Part shown: one piece after another, positions 1 through 6,355 of the stretch
Numbering within the stretch: position 1 is the first letter of the stretch
Layout of the letters: each line of letters begins with the position of its first letter
Source: Bacteroidales bacterium UBA1187
Lineage (GTDB): Bacteria; Bacteroidota; Bacteroidia; Bacteroidales; Paludibacteraceae
DNA length: 10,693 nucleotides
Direction: 5' to 3'
Assembly: GCA_002309835.1 (NCBI GenBank)
Contig: DBYL01000025.1
Span: forward strand, 152,620-163,312
Notes under the pieces: generated by a model
What the model saw: only the letters and a program-made list of their open reading frames with translations
Databases searched by the model: none
Told to the model about the DNA's origin: nothing
Program-made: the position numbers and the translations under genes

Positions 1-12
1 TGCTCCACCCAT
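1..12 (-). CDS. gldM: Type IX secretion protein PorM/GldM, first four codons only
   Basis: Read on the minus strand, the last twelve bases before the window edge are ATG GGT GGA GCA, giving Met-Gly-Gly-Ala. This open frame begins 24 bp after the stop codon of gldL. GldM-family proteins characteristically begin with a short Gly-rich stretch and follow GldL in the conserved porP-K-L-M-N gene order. GldM is an inner-membrane protein with one transmembrane helix and a long periplasmic part. It partners GldL in the proton-driven motor of the T9SS. The call rests on position and these four codons only, since the rest of the gene lies outside the window. Confidence 0.6.
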
Positions 13-36
13 TGCTGAAGTGTTTAAATGTTAGAC

Positions 37-987
37 TTATGCGAGAGCATTGAGCATGTTACCATAAATAGCATTCAGATCAGCCACCTGCTTCTGCAAC
101 TGCTTCGTACCGGTAGCGAATGCCAACTGAGCCTCTGCAGCCTCTTTTGCCGAAGCAGCAGCTTCCTTCTGGGCAGCCACCTGAGCGTTAACAGCCTGGA
201 GTTGCAACTCATATACAGAGTTCAAAGAAGCGATATTCTTACCTACCTGCTCTACACCTTGCTTGTAAGCGCGGGTCTCCTCTGCTACGCTCTTGATATC
301 CTCACCGATCTGAGCATATGCGCCGGACAGACCATCGGTAGCCTTCGTCAACGAATCGGTAGACAGACCTACAGCAGACAACTTAGAAGTATACTCCATC
401 GTAGCAGCCTCAGCAGCAACCAGACGCTCGTTGAGTTTTACACCACTCTGAGCCACCTTATTCAACTCGCCTAACTGCGAAGCAGTTTTTGCCAAATCAG
501 CGATACCATCCTTCAAGGACTGCAGATCTTCCTCTTTGAGCGACGGAACTTTCGCAGATGTAGGAGCGGGTTCTGCAGCAGCTACCGGAGCTGCAACCGT
601 AGCACCGGTAAATCCGGCAACAGCAGCCGTTGTTTCACCTGCTACACCGGCACCCAACAGCGTCGGACGAGCTTGATGCGATTTCTCCTCAAGCAGCTCC
701 GGTTTGGTACCGAACTCTAACAATTGCGGGAAGACGTTCTCCCAGTGGAACTCCGGATGCGGGTGCTCCAATGTTCCGATAAGGAACAAGAATGCCTCGG
801 TAAACATACCGACCATCAGCACTTGACTTGCGCCCGGCCAGTGCAAGATCTTAAACAACGCACCGATAATAACGACCGATGCACCTGCTGAATAAACGAT
901 GTTAACAACGTTCTTACCTTGGTAAGACTCATACCAATGAAAGAATCTTGCACCAAAACCTTGGTTTGTAGCTTTTTCTGTAGCCAT
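37..987 (-). CDS. gldL: Type IX secretion system motor protein PorL/GldL
   Basis: Cytoplasmic-membrane component of the T9SS. With GldM it forms the proton-motive-force-driven motor that powers secretion and, in gliding relatives, motility. The 316-residue protein has a short polar N-terminus and two predicted transmembrane helices at about residues 28-48 and 55-73. Between them is the family signature KILHWPGA (46-53). Glu64 in the second helix (motif FTEA) aligns with the membrane-buried Glu49 of Flavobacterium johnsoniae GldL, as I recall that sequence, and Lys46 and His49 match its conserved Lys and His. A conserved aromatic and acidic segment (about 78-92) follows, then an Ala/Thr/Pro-rich linker (about 106-150). 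The C-terminal half is predicted helical and coiled-coil and ends in the family-typical LNAIYGNMLNALA. It lies 42 bp after gldK and 24 bp before gldM with no promoter between, so it is within the operon. I see no oddities. Confidence 0.96.
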   Translation of the reverse strand: MATEKATNQGFGARFFHWYESYQGKNVVNIVYSAGASVVIIGALFKILHWPGASQVLMVGMFTEAFLFLIGTLEHPHPEFHWENVFPQLLEFGTKPELLEEKSHQARPTLLGAGVAGETTAAVAGFTGATVAAPVAAAEPAPTSAKVPSLKEEDLQSLKDGIADLAKTASQLGELNKVAQSGVKLNERLVAAEAATMEYTSKLSAVGLSTDSLTKATDGLSGAYAQIGEDIKSVAEETRAYKQGVEQVGKNIASLNSVYELQLQAVNAQVAAQKEAAASAKEAAEAQLAFATGTKQLQKQVADLNAIYGNMLNALA

Positions 988-1029
988 AGTTTGTTATAAC
1001 TTATATGTTAATGTATTTTTTATACTGAA

Positions 1030-2376
1030 TTATTCACCTATATACGAGCGAACGCAACGGAAACCGATGTACGGACGGCTCTCATACTGATACTCATACG
1101 TACGTACGCCACACTGCATGAAGTAACTGATATCCTTCCAGCTACCACCCTTTACAATCTTACGTTTCAGGATGTCCGGATCGGCCTTACGAGCCATGTA
1201 GCTGTAGTCTGGATTCAAGTCATGGATATGCGTATTTGCTGCGGTCAGGTAAGCCGAGTTGGTCCACTCCGCTACGTTTCCGGCCATATCAAACAGACCG
1301 AAATCATTCGGACGGAACTGAGCTACCTTCATCGTCGTTGTTCCGGTATCATCATTGTAAGCACCGCGATACGGCTTGAAGTTAGCAAAGAAACAACCCT
1401 TGCCATCACGCGCATAATTGCTACCCCACGGGTACATCGCTAACTTACGACCACCACGAGCGGCATACTCCCATTGCGCCTCGGTCGGCAGACGGTATGC
1501 ATTAGCCTCCGTAGCAGAATACTGGTTGAACAGCTTCGTACGCCAGTTGCAGAAAGCATGAGCCTGCTCCCAAGTAACACCTACTACAGGATACTCCGAG
1601 TAGCCCGGGTGCTTGAAATACATGTGCAGCAACGGATCATTATACGAGAATTGGAAGTCACGCGCCCATACCAAGGTATCCGGATAGATACTGATAATCT
1701 TCTCCGTCAGCAGGTCTTTCGGCTCACGCAACGGACGGATGATCGTAGAATCCTTGATCTCATTGTTGGCATTTACCCAGAAGGTATCTACACGAGCCGT
1801 TGCTCCGGGAGGATAAGTACTCGTTGCCACATCGAATTTATTACGTTGCGGCAGCGCCTCGTCCATATTCACCCAGTTGTAACGATAGTGCAGGTTATTC
1901 GTATTGAACTGACCATCAGAGTAATACATCGTCGATAAAGCGTCAACGACATCCTCCTCCTTGCTGTTCCAAGGCACTTTCTTACGCCAGTTGATACGGA
2001 AATTAGTCTCATCGAAGTCCTCATCCTTCGGCTGGATAGCGTAATCCGTCATACCTGCCGCGATCAGGTTCGTCAATGCGATAGAATCGCGCACCCAATC
2101 AACGAATTGGTGATACTCATTGTTGGTAATCTCTGTCTCGTCCATCCAGAACGCGTCTACCGTTACCATAACAACATTATCCGGCTGCTCAAAAACAGCG
2201 GACTGCGTGTTAGCGCCCATCATGAAGGAACCCTTCTTAATGAACAACATACCATAAGGATTAGCCTCCTTAAAGTTGGTACTCTTGCGTACACCTACTA
2301 ATTCGCCAGCAGGCTTGTTGCAACTCGCCAATGCAATCGCAAATACGATGAGTGGCAAAATTTTTGTTACTTTCAT
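1030..2376 (-). CDS. gldK: Type IX secretion system ring lipoprotein PorK/GldK
   Basis: Outer-membrane lipoprotein that, with PorN/GldN, builds the periplasmic ring of the T9SS. The first 19 residues form a lipoprotein signal: basic start, hydrophobic core, lipobox Leu-Ala-Ser-Cys with Cys19 as the lipidated residue. The rest is a formylglycine-generating-enzyme (FGE/SUMF1)-like domain. It shows GSFMMG (49-54), FWMDETEITNNEYHQF (76-91), LPTEAQWEYAARGG (296-309), FGLFDMAGNVAEW (359-371), KGGSW (409-413) and the terminal GFRC (438-441). The length of 448 suits GldK. It begins 2 bp after the porP stop, so the two are probably translationally coupled. By alignment from memory to human FGE, only one of the two catalytic cysteines is present (Cys422), in line with a structural role. 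The gene symbol could equally be porK. There is no Shine-Dalgarno sequence, which is normal for the phylum. Confidence 0.96.
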   Translation of the reverse strand: MKVTKILPLIVFAIALASCNKPAGELVGVRKSTNFKEANPYGMLFIKKGSFMMGANTQSAVFEQPDNVVMVTVDAFWMDETEITNNEYHQFVDWVRDSIALTNLIAAGMTDYAIQPKDEDFDETNFRINWRKKVPWNSKEEDVVDALSTMYYSDGQFNTNNLHYRYNWVNMDEALPQRNKFDVATSTYPPGATARVDTFWVNANNEIKDSTIIRPLREPKDLLTEKIISIYPDTLVWARDFQFSYNDPLLHMYFKHPGYSEYPVVGVTWEQAHAFCNWRTKLFNQYSATEANAYRLPTEAQWEYAARGGRKLAMYPWGSNYARDGKGCFFANFKPYRGAYNDDTGTTTMKVAQFRPNDFGLFDMAGNVAEWTNSAYLTAANTHIHDLNPDYSYMARKADPDILKRKIVKGGSWKDISYFMQCGVRTYEYQYESRPYIGFRCVRSYIGE

Positions 2377-2378
2377 AC

Positions 2379-3329
2379 TTACAAGTATCGAATTGATTTA
2401 TATTTGTTCGTTCGTTTCGGCTTTAAGATATCAAATCCGTATGCCAGATAAATCTCGTGGCTTCCGTAACTTTCCAATAGCAGTTTGTTGGTCGGCAGTT
2501 CGCAACTGTATCCCAATTGCAGGCCGTTAATAATATCTATTCCCAACAATATATTTACGCTTCCGGCTATGCGATAACCCAATCCCCAGCGGTATCGGTC
2601 TTTATAATCGCACATCAGCGTCAAGTTCACATCCCAACTCACAAAGTCCGTCATCACCATCGCGCTCGGCGTCAGCACCCATTCCTTGTGGTCCTTCAGC
2701 CGGAAATGATAACCACCCGTGATATACATCGTGCCGGCCAACTTCACCTCCGTATATTCATCCCACTCTATCTTCGGCTGCGTCAGATGGCTGTAACTCG
2801 CGCCTACCCACCATGTCGGAGTGCTGTAATACAGGCCGATGCCCATATCAAACTTCATCCCCGACTTACTGCCCTTCGGCACTGACTGGTCATTCGCATC
2901 GTGGTACTCATCGCCCATCTTACTCAGGTTGATCGAGTCTCCTTTGAAACCCACGTTCACGAATCCCAGATCTACGCCGATGCTTAGATAGCCTTTCCCT
3001 AATTTCTGACGGTAGGCATATTGGGCATACAGCGATTGCGTAGTGAATAAACCGTAGCGGTCATTCAGAAATTGCACGCCGGCGCCGTGACGCGTCTTCC
3101 CTATTACGAACGGCGAGCAGAAAGTGAACCAAGTGCTCATCGGCGCATTCGAGATATCCACGTATTGCATGCGGTGCAATCCCGAGACCCTCATCATATC
3201 GCCTTCTCCTACCGCCGCAGGATTATAGGCCGTCGGCATATACATATATTGTCCTATCTGCGGATCGAACTGCGCACTCGCAGTAACGACGGTCATCAGA
3301 CCAAACAGCAGAACAAGATAGCGTTTCAC
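2379..3329 (-). CDS. porP: Type IX secretion system membrane protein PorP/SprF
   Basis: Member of the PorP/SprF family of outer-membrane beta-barrels of the T9SS. They are encoded next to porK-L-M-N and are thought to work with the ring or with anchoring of surface proteins. From the proposed GTG start the 316-residue protein has a clear Sec signal peptide (KR, then a hydrophobic stretch, cleavage after Ser-Ala at about residue 19). The family opening DPQIGQYMYMPTAYNPAAVG follows directly, with alternating-polarity strands and many aromatics after it. The open frame runs 46 codons further upstream (to 3467), but that part is the out-of-frame shadow of the preceding gene and would put about 60 residues before the mature protein. 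GTG at 3329 gives the best signal peptide and a 19 bp gap. ATG at 3365 (overlapping the upstream gene by 17 bp) and TTG at 3341 are alternatives. The family identity is firm, the start less so. Confidence 0.92.
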   Translation of the reverse strand: MKRYLVLLFGLMTVVTASAQFDPQIGQYMYMPTAYNPAAVGEGDMMRVSGLHRMQYVDISNAPMSTWFTFCSPFVIGKTRHGAGVQFLNDRYGLFTTQSLYAQYAYRQKLGKGYLSIGVDLGFVNVGFKGDSINLSKMGDEYHDANDQSVPKGSKSGMKFDMGIGLYYSTPTWWVGASYSHLTQPKIEWDEYTEVKLAGTMYITGGYHFRLKDHKEWVLTPSAMVMTDFVSWDVNLTLMCDYKDRYRWGLGYRIAGSVNILLGIDIINGLQLGYSCELPTNKLLLESYGSHEIYLAYGFDILKPKRTNKYKSIRYL

Positions 3330-3348
3330 ACAAGTATCCAAGTTAGGC

Positions 3349-3576
3349 TCAATACTCCTCCTCATCAAAGAAGAAATCCTCATCCTGAGTAGGATAGTCG
3401 GGCCATATATCCAAGATACTCTCATATTGTTCATCATCCTCATCCTCCAGCTCGTGCAAATTCTCAATCACCTCAGCGGGAGCGCCAATACGATTGGCAT
3501 AATCGAGCAATTCATCTTTCGTTGCAGGCCACGGAGCATCCTCTAATTTCGAAGCTAATTCAAGCGTCCAATACAT
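3349..3576 (-). CDS. Small acidic DUF2795-like protein heading the T9SS operon
   Basis: A 75-residue protein whose N-terminal half (WTLELASKLEDAPWPATKDE, then LLDYANRIGAP and VIENLHELED) resembles the DUF2795 family of small conserved proteins in Bacteroidota. Members have no established function. The fold looks like a short helical domain (about 1-45). It is followed by a strongly acidic tail with an aromatic ending (YPTQDEDFFFDEEEY). About a third of all residues are Asp or Glu. There is no signal peptide or membrane segment, so it should be cytoplasmic. It is the first gene after the promoter at 3633-3664 and lies just ahead of porP, so it is co-transcribed with the T9SS genes. I recognise the family from memory. 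Any role in secretion is only an inference from position. Confidence 0.85.
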   Translation of the reverse strand: MYWTLELASKLEDAPWPATKDELLDYANRIGAPAEVIENLHELEDEDDEQYESILDIWPDYPTQDEDFFFDEEEY

Positions 3577-3632
3577 AGTTTATTCCATTCACAAATAGAC
3601 CCAATTCGGGCATAGTTTTTCAAAATAGCGTG

Positions 3633-3664
3633 CAAAAGTAGTCAAAAAAATCGATGTATGCAAA
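3633..3664 (-). promoter_or_regulatory. Predicted Bacteroidota promoter of the T9SS operon
   Basis: On the minus strand a perfect -7 box TACTTTTG (3640 down to 3633, consensus TAnnTTTG) lies 20 bp after a -33 box TTTG (3664 down to 3661). Consensus and spacing match sigma-ABfr-type promoters of Bacteroides and Flavobacterium. The transcription start should fall near 3628, giving a leader of about 50 bases before the DUF2795-like gene. No further promoter is visible between the genes downstream, so this would serve the whole porP-K-L-M cluster. Confidence 0.75.
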
Positions 3665-3742
3665 TATTTTATATAATATTTTACAATTTTTGGCATTTTT
3701 TACACAAACGCCCCATTTTTCCGCCAATTTTTCCACATTTGG
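3665..3742 (-). promoter_or_regulatory. AT-rich upstream region with phased A-tracts
   Basis: This intergenic stretch between the adenosyltransferase gene and the T9SS promoter contains repeated A-runs on the minus strand. T-runs on the plus strand begin near 3667, 3679, 3687, 3696, 3716, 3728 and 3738, mostly 8-12 bp apart, close to one helical turn. Two copies of GGAAAAAT stand 12 bp apart. Such phasing predicts bent DNA or an UP-like element directly upstream of the -33 box. A possible hairpin GGCGTTT/AAATGCC (3692-3712, one G-U pair) has no U-tract, so I do not call it a terminator for the gene upstream. Confidence 0.4.
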
Positions 3743-4267
3743 CTATTTTTGCCATACTTCTTCGGGTTCTTTGAGGCAAAATCCGATGTATCGTGCCAGC
3801 ACAAATAAATAGTCACTGATTCGGTTCATCAGTTGCATAGATTCCTCTGCACAGCCGACCGCTATCATTCTACGTTCTGCGCGACGGCAGATAGTACGGC
3901 ATACATGGCATCGGCATACCGCTTCGCCTCCGGCAGGCAGCAGAAAAGCGTGCTGTTTCGGGACTTCCGCCTGCATGGCGTCAATCCATTGCTCCACTTG
4001 CTTCGCATCCTCCGCCGAGACCCACTCTCCGGGCGCTAAACTCAATGCGGCGCCGAGGTTAAACAACTTATTTTGCAGCCATCTCAATTGCGCATCTACA
4101 TCGATCCATCGCGTTTCGTCACGCAGCGCCGCACGGAGCAGACCTATCCAACTATTCAACTCATCCACCGTACCGTATGCCTCAATGCGCGCATCGGCCT
4201 TTGAGATTCGATCTCCGTTCGCCAGCGACGTGCTGCCTTTGTCTCCTGTTTTGGTATAAATAGCCAT
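3743..4267 (-). CDS. pduO: PduO-type cob(I)alamin adenosyltransferase
   Basis: Transfers the 5'-deoxyadenosyl group of ATP to cob(I)alamin (or cobinamide/cobyrinate), making adenosylcobalamin in the cytoplasm. The 174-residue protein has the family's usual length. It shows the N-terminal ATP-binding motif TKTGDKGSTSL (5-15), EAYGTVDELNS (29-39, with Asp35), the core VCRTICRRAERR (122-133, with Arg128 and Arg132) and NRISDYLFVLAR (148-159). Asp35, Arg128 and Arg132 fall at the same numbers as the active-site residues I recall for Lactobacillus reuteri PduO. The enzyme is a trimer of four- to five-helix bundles in its family. It follows the methyltransferase gene after 1 bp, so the two are co-transcribed. 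Bacteroidota use adenosylcobalamin in methylmalonyl-CoA mutase for propionate formation, a likely but unproven reason for its presence. An unusual cluster of four cysteines (118, 120, 123, 127) sits in the active-site helix. Confidence 0.95.
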   Translation of the reverse strand: MAIYTKTGDKGSTSLANGDRISKADARIEAYGTVDELNSWIGLLRAALRDETRWIDVDAQLRWLQNKLFNLGAALSLAPGEWVSAEDAKQVEQWIDAMQAEVPKQHAFLLPAGGEAVCRCHVCRTICRRAERRMIAVGCAEESMQLMNRISDYLFVLARYIGFCLKEPEEVWQK

Positions 4268-4268
4268 A

Positions 4269-5066
4269 TTACAACCGTATTTTATAATGTCTTTTCAGAT
4301 AGTGGGGATCTACGAATAATAATCCCACGTGATACAGGTCCATGCTGGTTGTCACGCGATCGTCTGCTTTCAACGCCTCCCAGGCCTGCTCCATCTCCGC
4401 CGAATAGTGGATATCATCCACTGCTATCACCCCCTTCTCAGTCATCCGAGGCAGCAAAAATTGCACATAACGAAGCGTTGCTTCGTAGGTATGATTCGCA
4501 TCCACATAGACGATGTCTAATTGCCCGCGCGCGCAACTATATAAGGTGTCATCTATATTGCCTTGATGGCTCTCTATATTTTCTATGTTCAACGCCTTCC
4601 ATACATCAGCTGCCACGCGCAGCACAGCCTCGCTACCCTCCAAGGTCACTACCCTGTTTCTACTATCCACTGCCGCCAAATATGCGGTTGTCACGCCTAA
4701 TGAAGTGCCTAACTCCAATATCTCCAACGGACGTCCCTCGTGATCGCCGATAAAATTCACCAATCGAAATAACATCTGCGCTACCTCGGCGCGCTCCAGA
4801 TGACCTCTAGCAATATCGCAGACGCGGCGCTCTATATGCTTCCCCTCAGGCGTGCCGGCCGATCCATAGTCCACGTAGTCCAATACATCGCGGCAGGACA
4901 GCAACATCTCACGTCTGCGCTCTATATCGGAAAAACAATAGTAGGCATTTCGATCACGGAGCACGAATCGAACTAATTCAAACAGATACGGAGAATGGAT
5001 ACCTTCTCCTGTCGTGTTCCAAGCACTCAAAAAATGCCACAAATAGCTCAAAACTCTACGTAACAT
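4269..5066 (-). CDS. Class I SAM-dependent methyltransferase, substrate unknown
   Basis: A 265-residue protein with a Rossmann-type methyltransferase domain. SAM-binding motif I is ILELGTSLG (116-124). The acidic residue ending strand 2 is Glu143 (VVTLEG). IVYVDANHTYE (185-195) and GVIAVDDIHYS (212-222) follow in the places where O-methyltransferase-3/Methyltransf_24-like proteins carry catalytic or metal-binding acids. The N-terminal 60 residues, with HSPYLFELVRFVLRD (24-38) and YYCFSDIE (42-49), form a lead segment I associate with a Bacteroidota-specific group of these enzymes. There is no signal peptide, so it is cytoplasmic. Its substrate cannot be read from the sequence. The ATG at 5066 is placed four bases after a predicted -7 box, so the message would be leaderless. 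The next in-frame Met (54) would remove the conserved N-terminus. It leads the operon that also carries the adenosyltransferase. Confidence 0.85.
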   Translation of the reverse strand: MLRRVLSYLWHFLSAWNTTGEGIHSPYLFELVRFVLRDRNAYYCFSDIERRREMLLSCRDVLDYVDYGSAGTPEGKHIERRVCDIARGHLERAEVAQMLFRLVNFIGDHEGRPLEILELGTSLGVTTAYLAAVDSRNRVVTLEGSEAVLRVAADVWKALNIENIESHQGNIDDTLYSCARGQLDIVYVDANHTYEATLRYVQFLLPRMTEKGVIAVDDIHYSAEMEQAWEALKADDRVTTSMDLYHVGLLFVDPHYLKRHYKIRL

Positions 5067-5070
5067 GCCG

Positions 5071-5102
5071 CAAAATTACAAAAATTCTTGCACATATGCA
5101 AA
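5071..5102 (-). promoter_or_regulatory. Predicted promoter of methyltransferase-adenosyltransferase operon
   Basis: On the minus strand the -7 box TAATTTTG (5078 down to 5071) is preceded, after 20 bp, by a -33 box TTTG (5102 down to 5099). The box ends four bases before the ATG at 5066, so transcription should begin at or next to the start codon. It overlaps the opposing promoter for the plus-strand operon. Confidence 0.7.
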
Positions 5103-5118
5103 AAAAAGTGTAATTTTG
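5088..5118 (+). promoter_or_regulatory. Predicted promoter of spmAB-ybeY operon
   Basis: The -33 element TTG (5088-5090) is followed after 20 bp by the -7 box TAATTTTG (5111-5118). Only TCGC separates this from the ATG at 5123, predicting a leaderless message. The box sequence and distance to the ATG are the same as in the opposing promoter, and the two are mirror images about 5094.5. Confidence 0.7.
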
Positions 5119-5122
5119 TCGC

Positions 5123-6355
5123 ATGATTTTAAATTATATCTGGATTTCGCTTATTCTGCTGGCCCTTATCATGGGCTTGGTTCAAGCGCTTGCCTTTGGA
5201 AATGTAGGTATTTTCTCTGAGATTCTCAACTCTACGTTTGATAGCGCAAAGACGGGTTTTGAGCTCTCGCTCGGTCTTACCGGTGTGCTCTCGCTATGGA
5301 TGGGTATCATGAAAATCGGCGAGAAAGCCGGAGCAGTCAACTCACTCGGACGTGTCATCAATCCGTTCTTCAGCCGTATCTTCCCGGAGATTCCGAAGGG
5401 GCATCCTGTCTTCGGCTCTATGCTGATGAATATCGCGGCGAACATGCTGGGTCTGGATAATGCGGCTACGCCGATGGGACTTAAAGCCATGGGTGAGTTG
5501 CAAGAACTGAACAAAGATAAGACGAAGGCTTCCAACGCGATGATCATGTTTGTGGTGCTCGGCGCCAGCGGTTTGACCTTGATTCCCACAACGATCATGG
5601 CTTATCGCGCGCAGCTTGGTGCGGCCAATCCTGCGGATGTCTTCCTGCCTATTCTTATCGCCACCTATGTAGCTACGCTGGTAGGTCTCATCTGCGTTTG
5701 TATTGCGCAAAAGATCCGCATGAAAGATCCGGTGGTATTAGGTACGCTGATTGGCCTCACCGCATTAGTCGGATTGATGGTTTGGGGCGCTACGCGCTTA
5801 GATCCGCATACGCTTTCTATCGTCTCTGCTGCGATAGCTGCTATCCTCCTTTTGGGTATCATCTGCTGGTTTGTGCTACAGGCCGCAGCAAAGAAAATCA
5901 ACGTATATGACGCCTTCATTGATGGCGCGAAAGGTGGTTTCCAAACCGCTATCGGCATCATTCCTTATTTGATAGCCATCCTTGTAGCCGTAGGTATGTT
6001 CCGTGCAAGTGGCGCGATGGATCTTCTCGAACAAGGTATCGCATGGTGCTTCGCTGCTTGCGGCATTAACCCTGATCTGGCTGGAGCTGTACCTACCGCA
6101 CTCATGAAACCGCTCAGCGGTAGCGGTGCACGCGGACTCATGCTCGAGGCGATGACTACGCATGGTGCAGATAGTCTGGTAGGCCGTCTATGCTGCATTC
6201 TCCAAGGCACAACGGATACGACATTCTACGTATTGGCTGTATATTTCGGAAGCGTGAACATCAAGGACACACGTCATGCCGTGGCTTGTTGCCTGCTTGC
6301 AGACCTCGCCGGTGCTATCGCAGCTTTTGCTATCGCGCCGATATTCTTTGGATAA
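5123..6355 (+). CDS. spmAB: Fused spore maturation protein SpmA-SpmB (Gate domains)
   Basis: A polytopic inner-membrane protein of 410 residues. The N-terminal half (about 1-195) matches SpmA and the C-terminal half (about 230-410) matches SpmB; Bacillus encodes these as two proteins needed for spore core dehydration. Both halves carry nucleoside-recognition (Gate) domains. Landmarks are KTGFELSLGL (43-52), LGLDNAATPMGLKAM (109-123), DAFIDGAKGGFQTAIGIIPY (263-282), PTALMKPLSGSGARG (324-338) and TTDTTFYVLAVYFGSV (363-378). About nine or ten hydrophobic segments are visible. Bacteroidales do not form spores, so the role here must differ. Transport of a nucleoside-like or other small solute is a guess from the domain name. 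The ATG fits the family's normal N-terminus (MILNYIWISL). The stop codon abuts the ybeY start, pointing to translational coupling. Confidence 0.92.
   Translation: MILNYIWISLILLALIMGLVQALAFGNVGIFSEILNSTFDSAKTGFELSLGLTGVLSLWMGIMKIGEKAGAVNSLGRVINPFFSRIFPEIPKGHPVFGSMLMNIAANMLGLDNAATPMGLKAMGELQELNKDKTKASNAMIMFVVLGASGLTLIPTTIMAYRAQLGAANPADVFLPILIATYVATLVGLICVCIAQKIRMKDPVVLGTLIGLTALVGLMVWGATRLDPHTLSIVSAAIAAILLLGIICWFVLQAAAKKINVYDAFIDGAKGGFQTAIGIIPYLIAILVAVGMFRASGAMDLLEQGIAWCFAACGINPDLAGAVPTALMKPLSGSGARGLMLEAMTTHGADSLVGRLCCILQGTTDTTFYVLAVYFGSVNIKDTRHAVACCLLADLAGAIAAFAIAPIFFG

Noticed and set aside
28..474. Open frame of 148 codons antisense to gldL
   Set aside because: It has no homology I recognise, no promoter or hydrophobic pattern of its own, and mirrors a strongly conserved gene in the opposite strand.
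1474..1938. Open frame of 154 codons antisense to gldK
   Set aside because: Its composition (rich in Arg, Ile, Thr) is that of a complement-strand shadow, and gldK is conserved across this stretch.
3330..3339. GATACTTGT just before the porP start, repeated just before the porK start (2380-2388)
   Set aside because: Nine bases repeated once at different distances from the start codons; too little to call a regulatory element.
3330..3467. 46-codon N-terminal extension of porP
   Set aside because: It reads the DUF2795-like gene in another frame and would put a long Met/Arg-rich stretch before a good signal peptide.
3662..3681. AAATATT/AATATTT inverted repeat as a terminator or operator
   Set aside because: Only A-T pairs, in an AT-rich stretch and overlapping the -33 box; such repeats are expected by chance here.
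5182..5710. Overlapping minus-strand open frames within the spmAB gene
   Set aside because: Two frames overlap each other and the conserved SpmA domain; neither has a plausible start context or recognisable motif.
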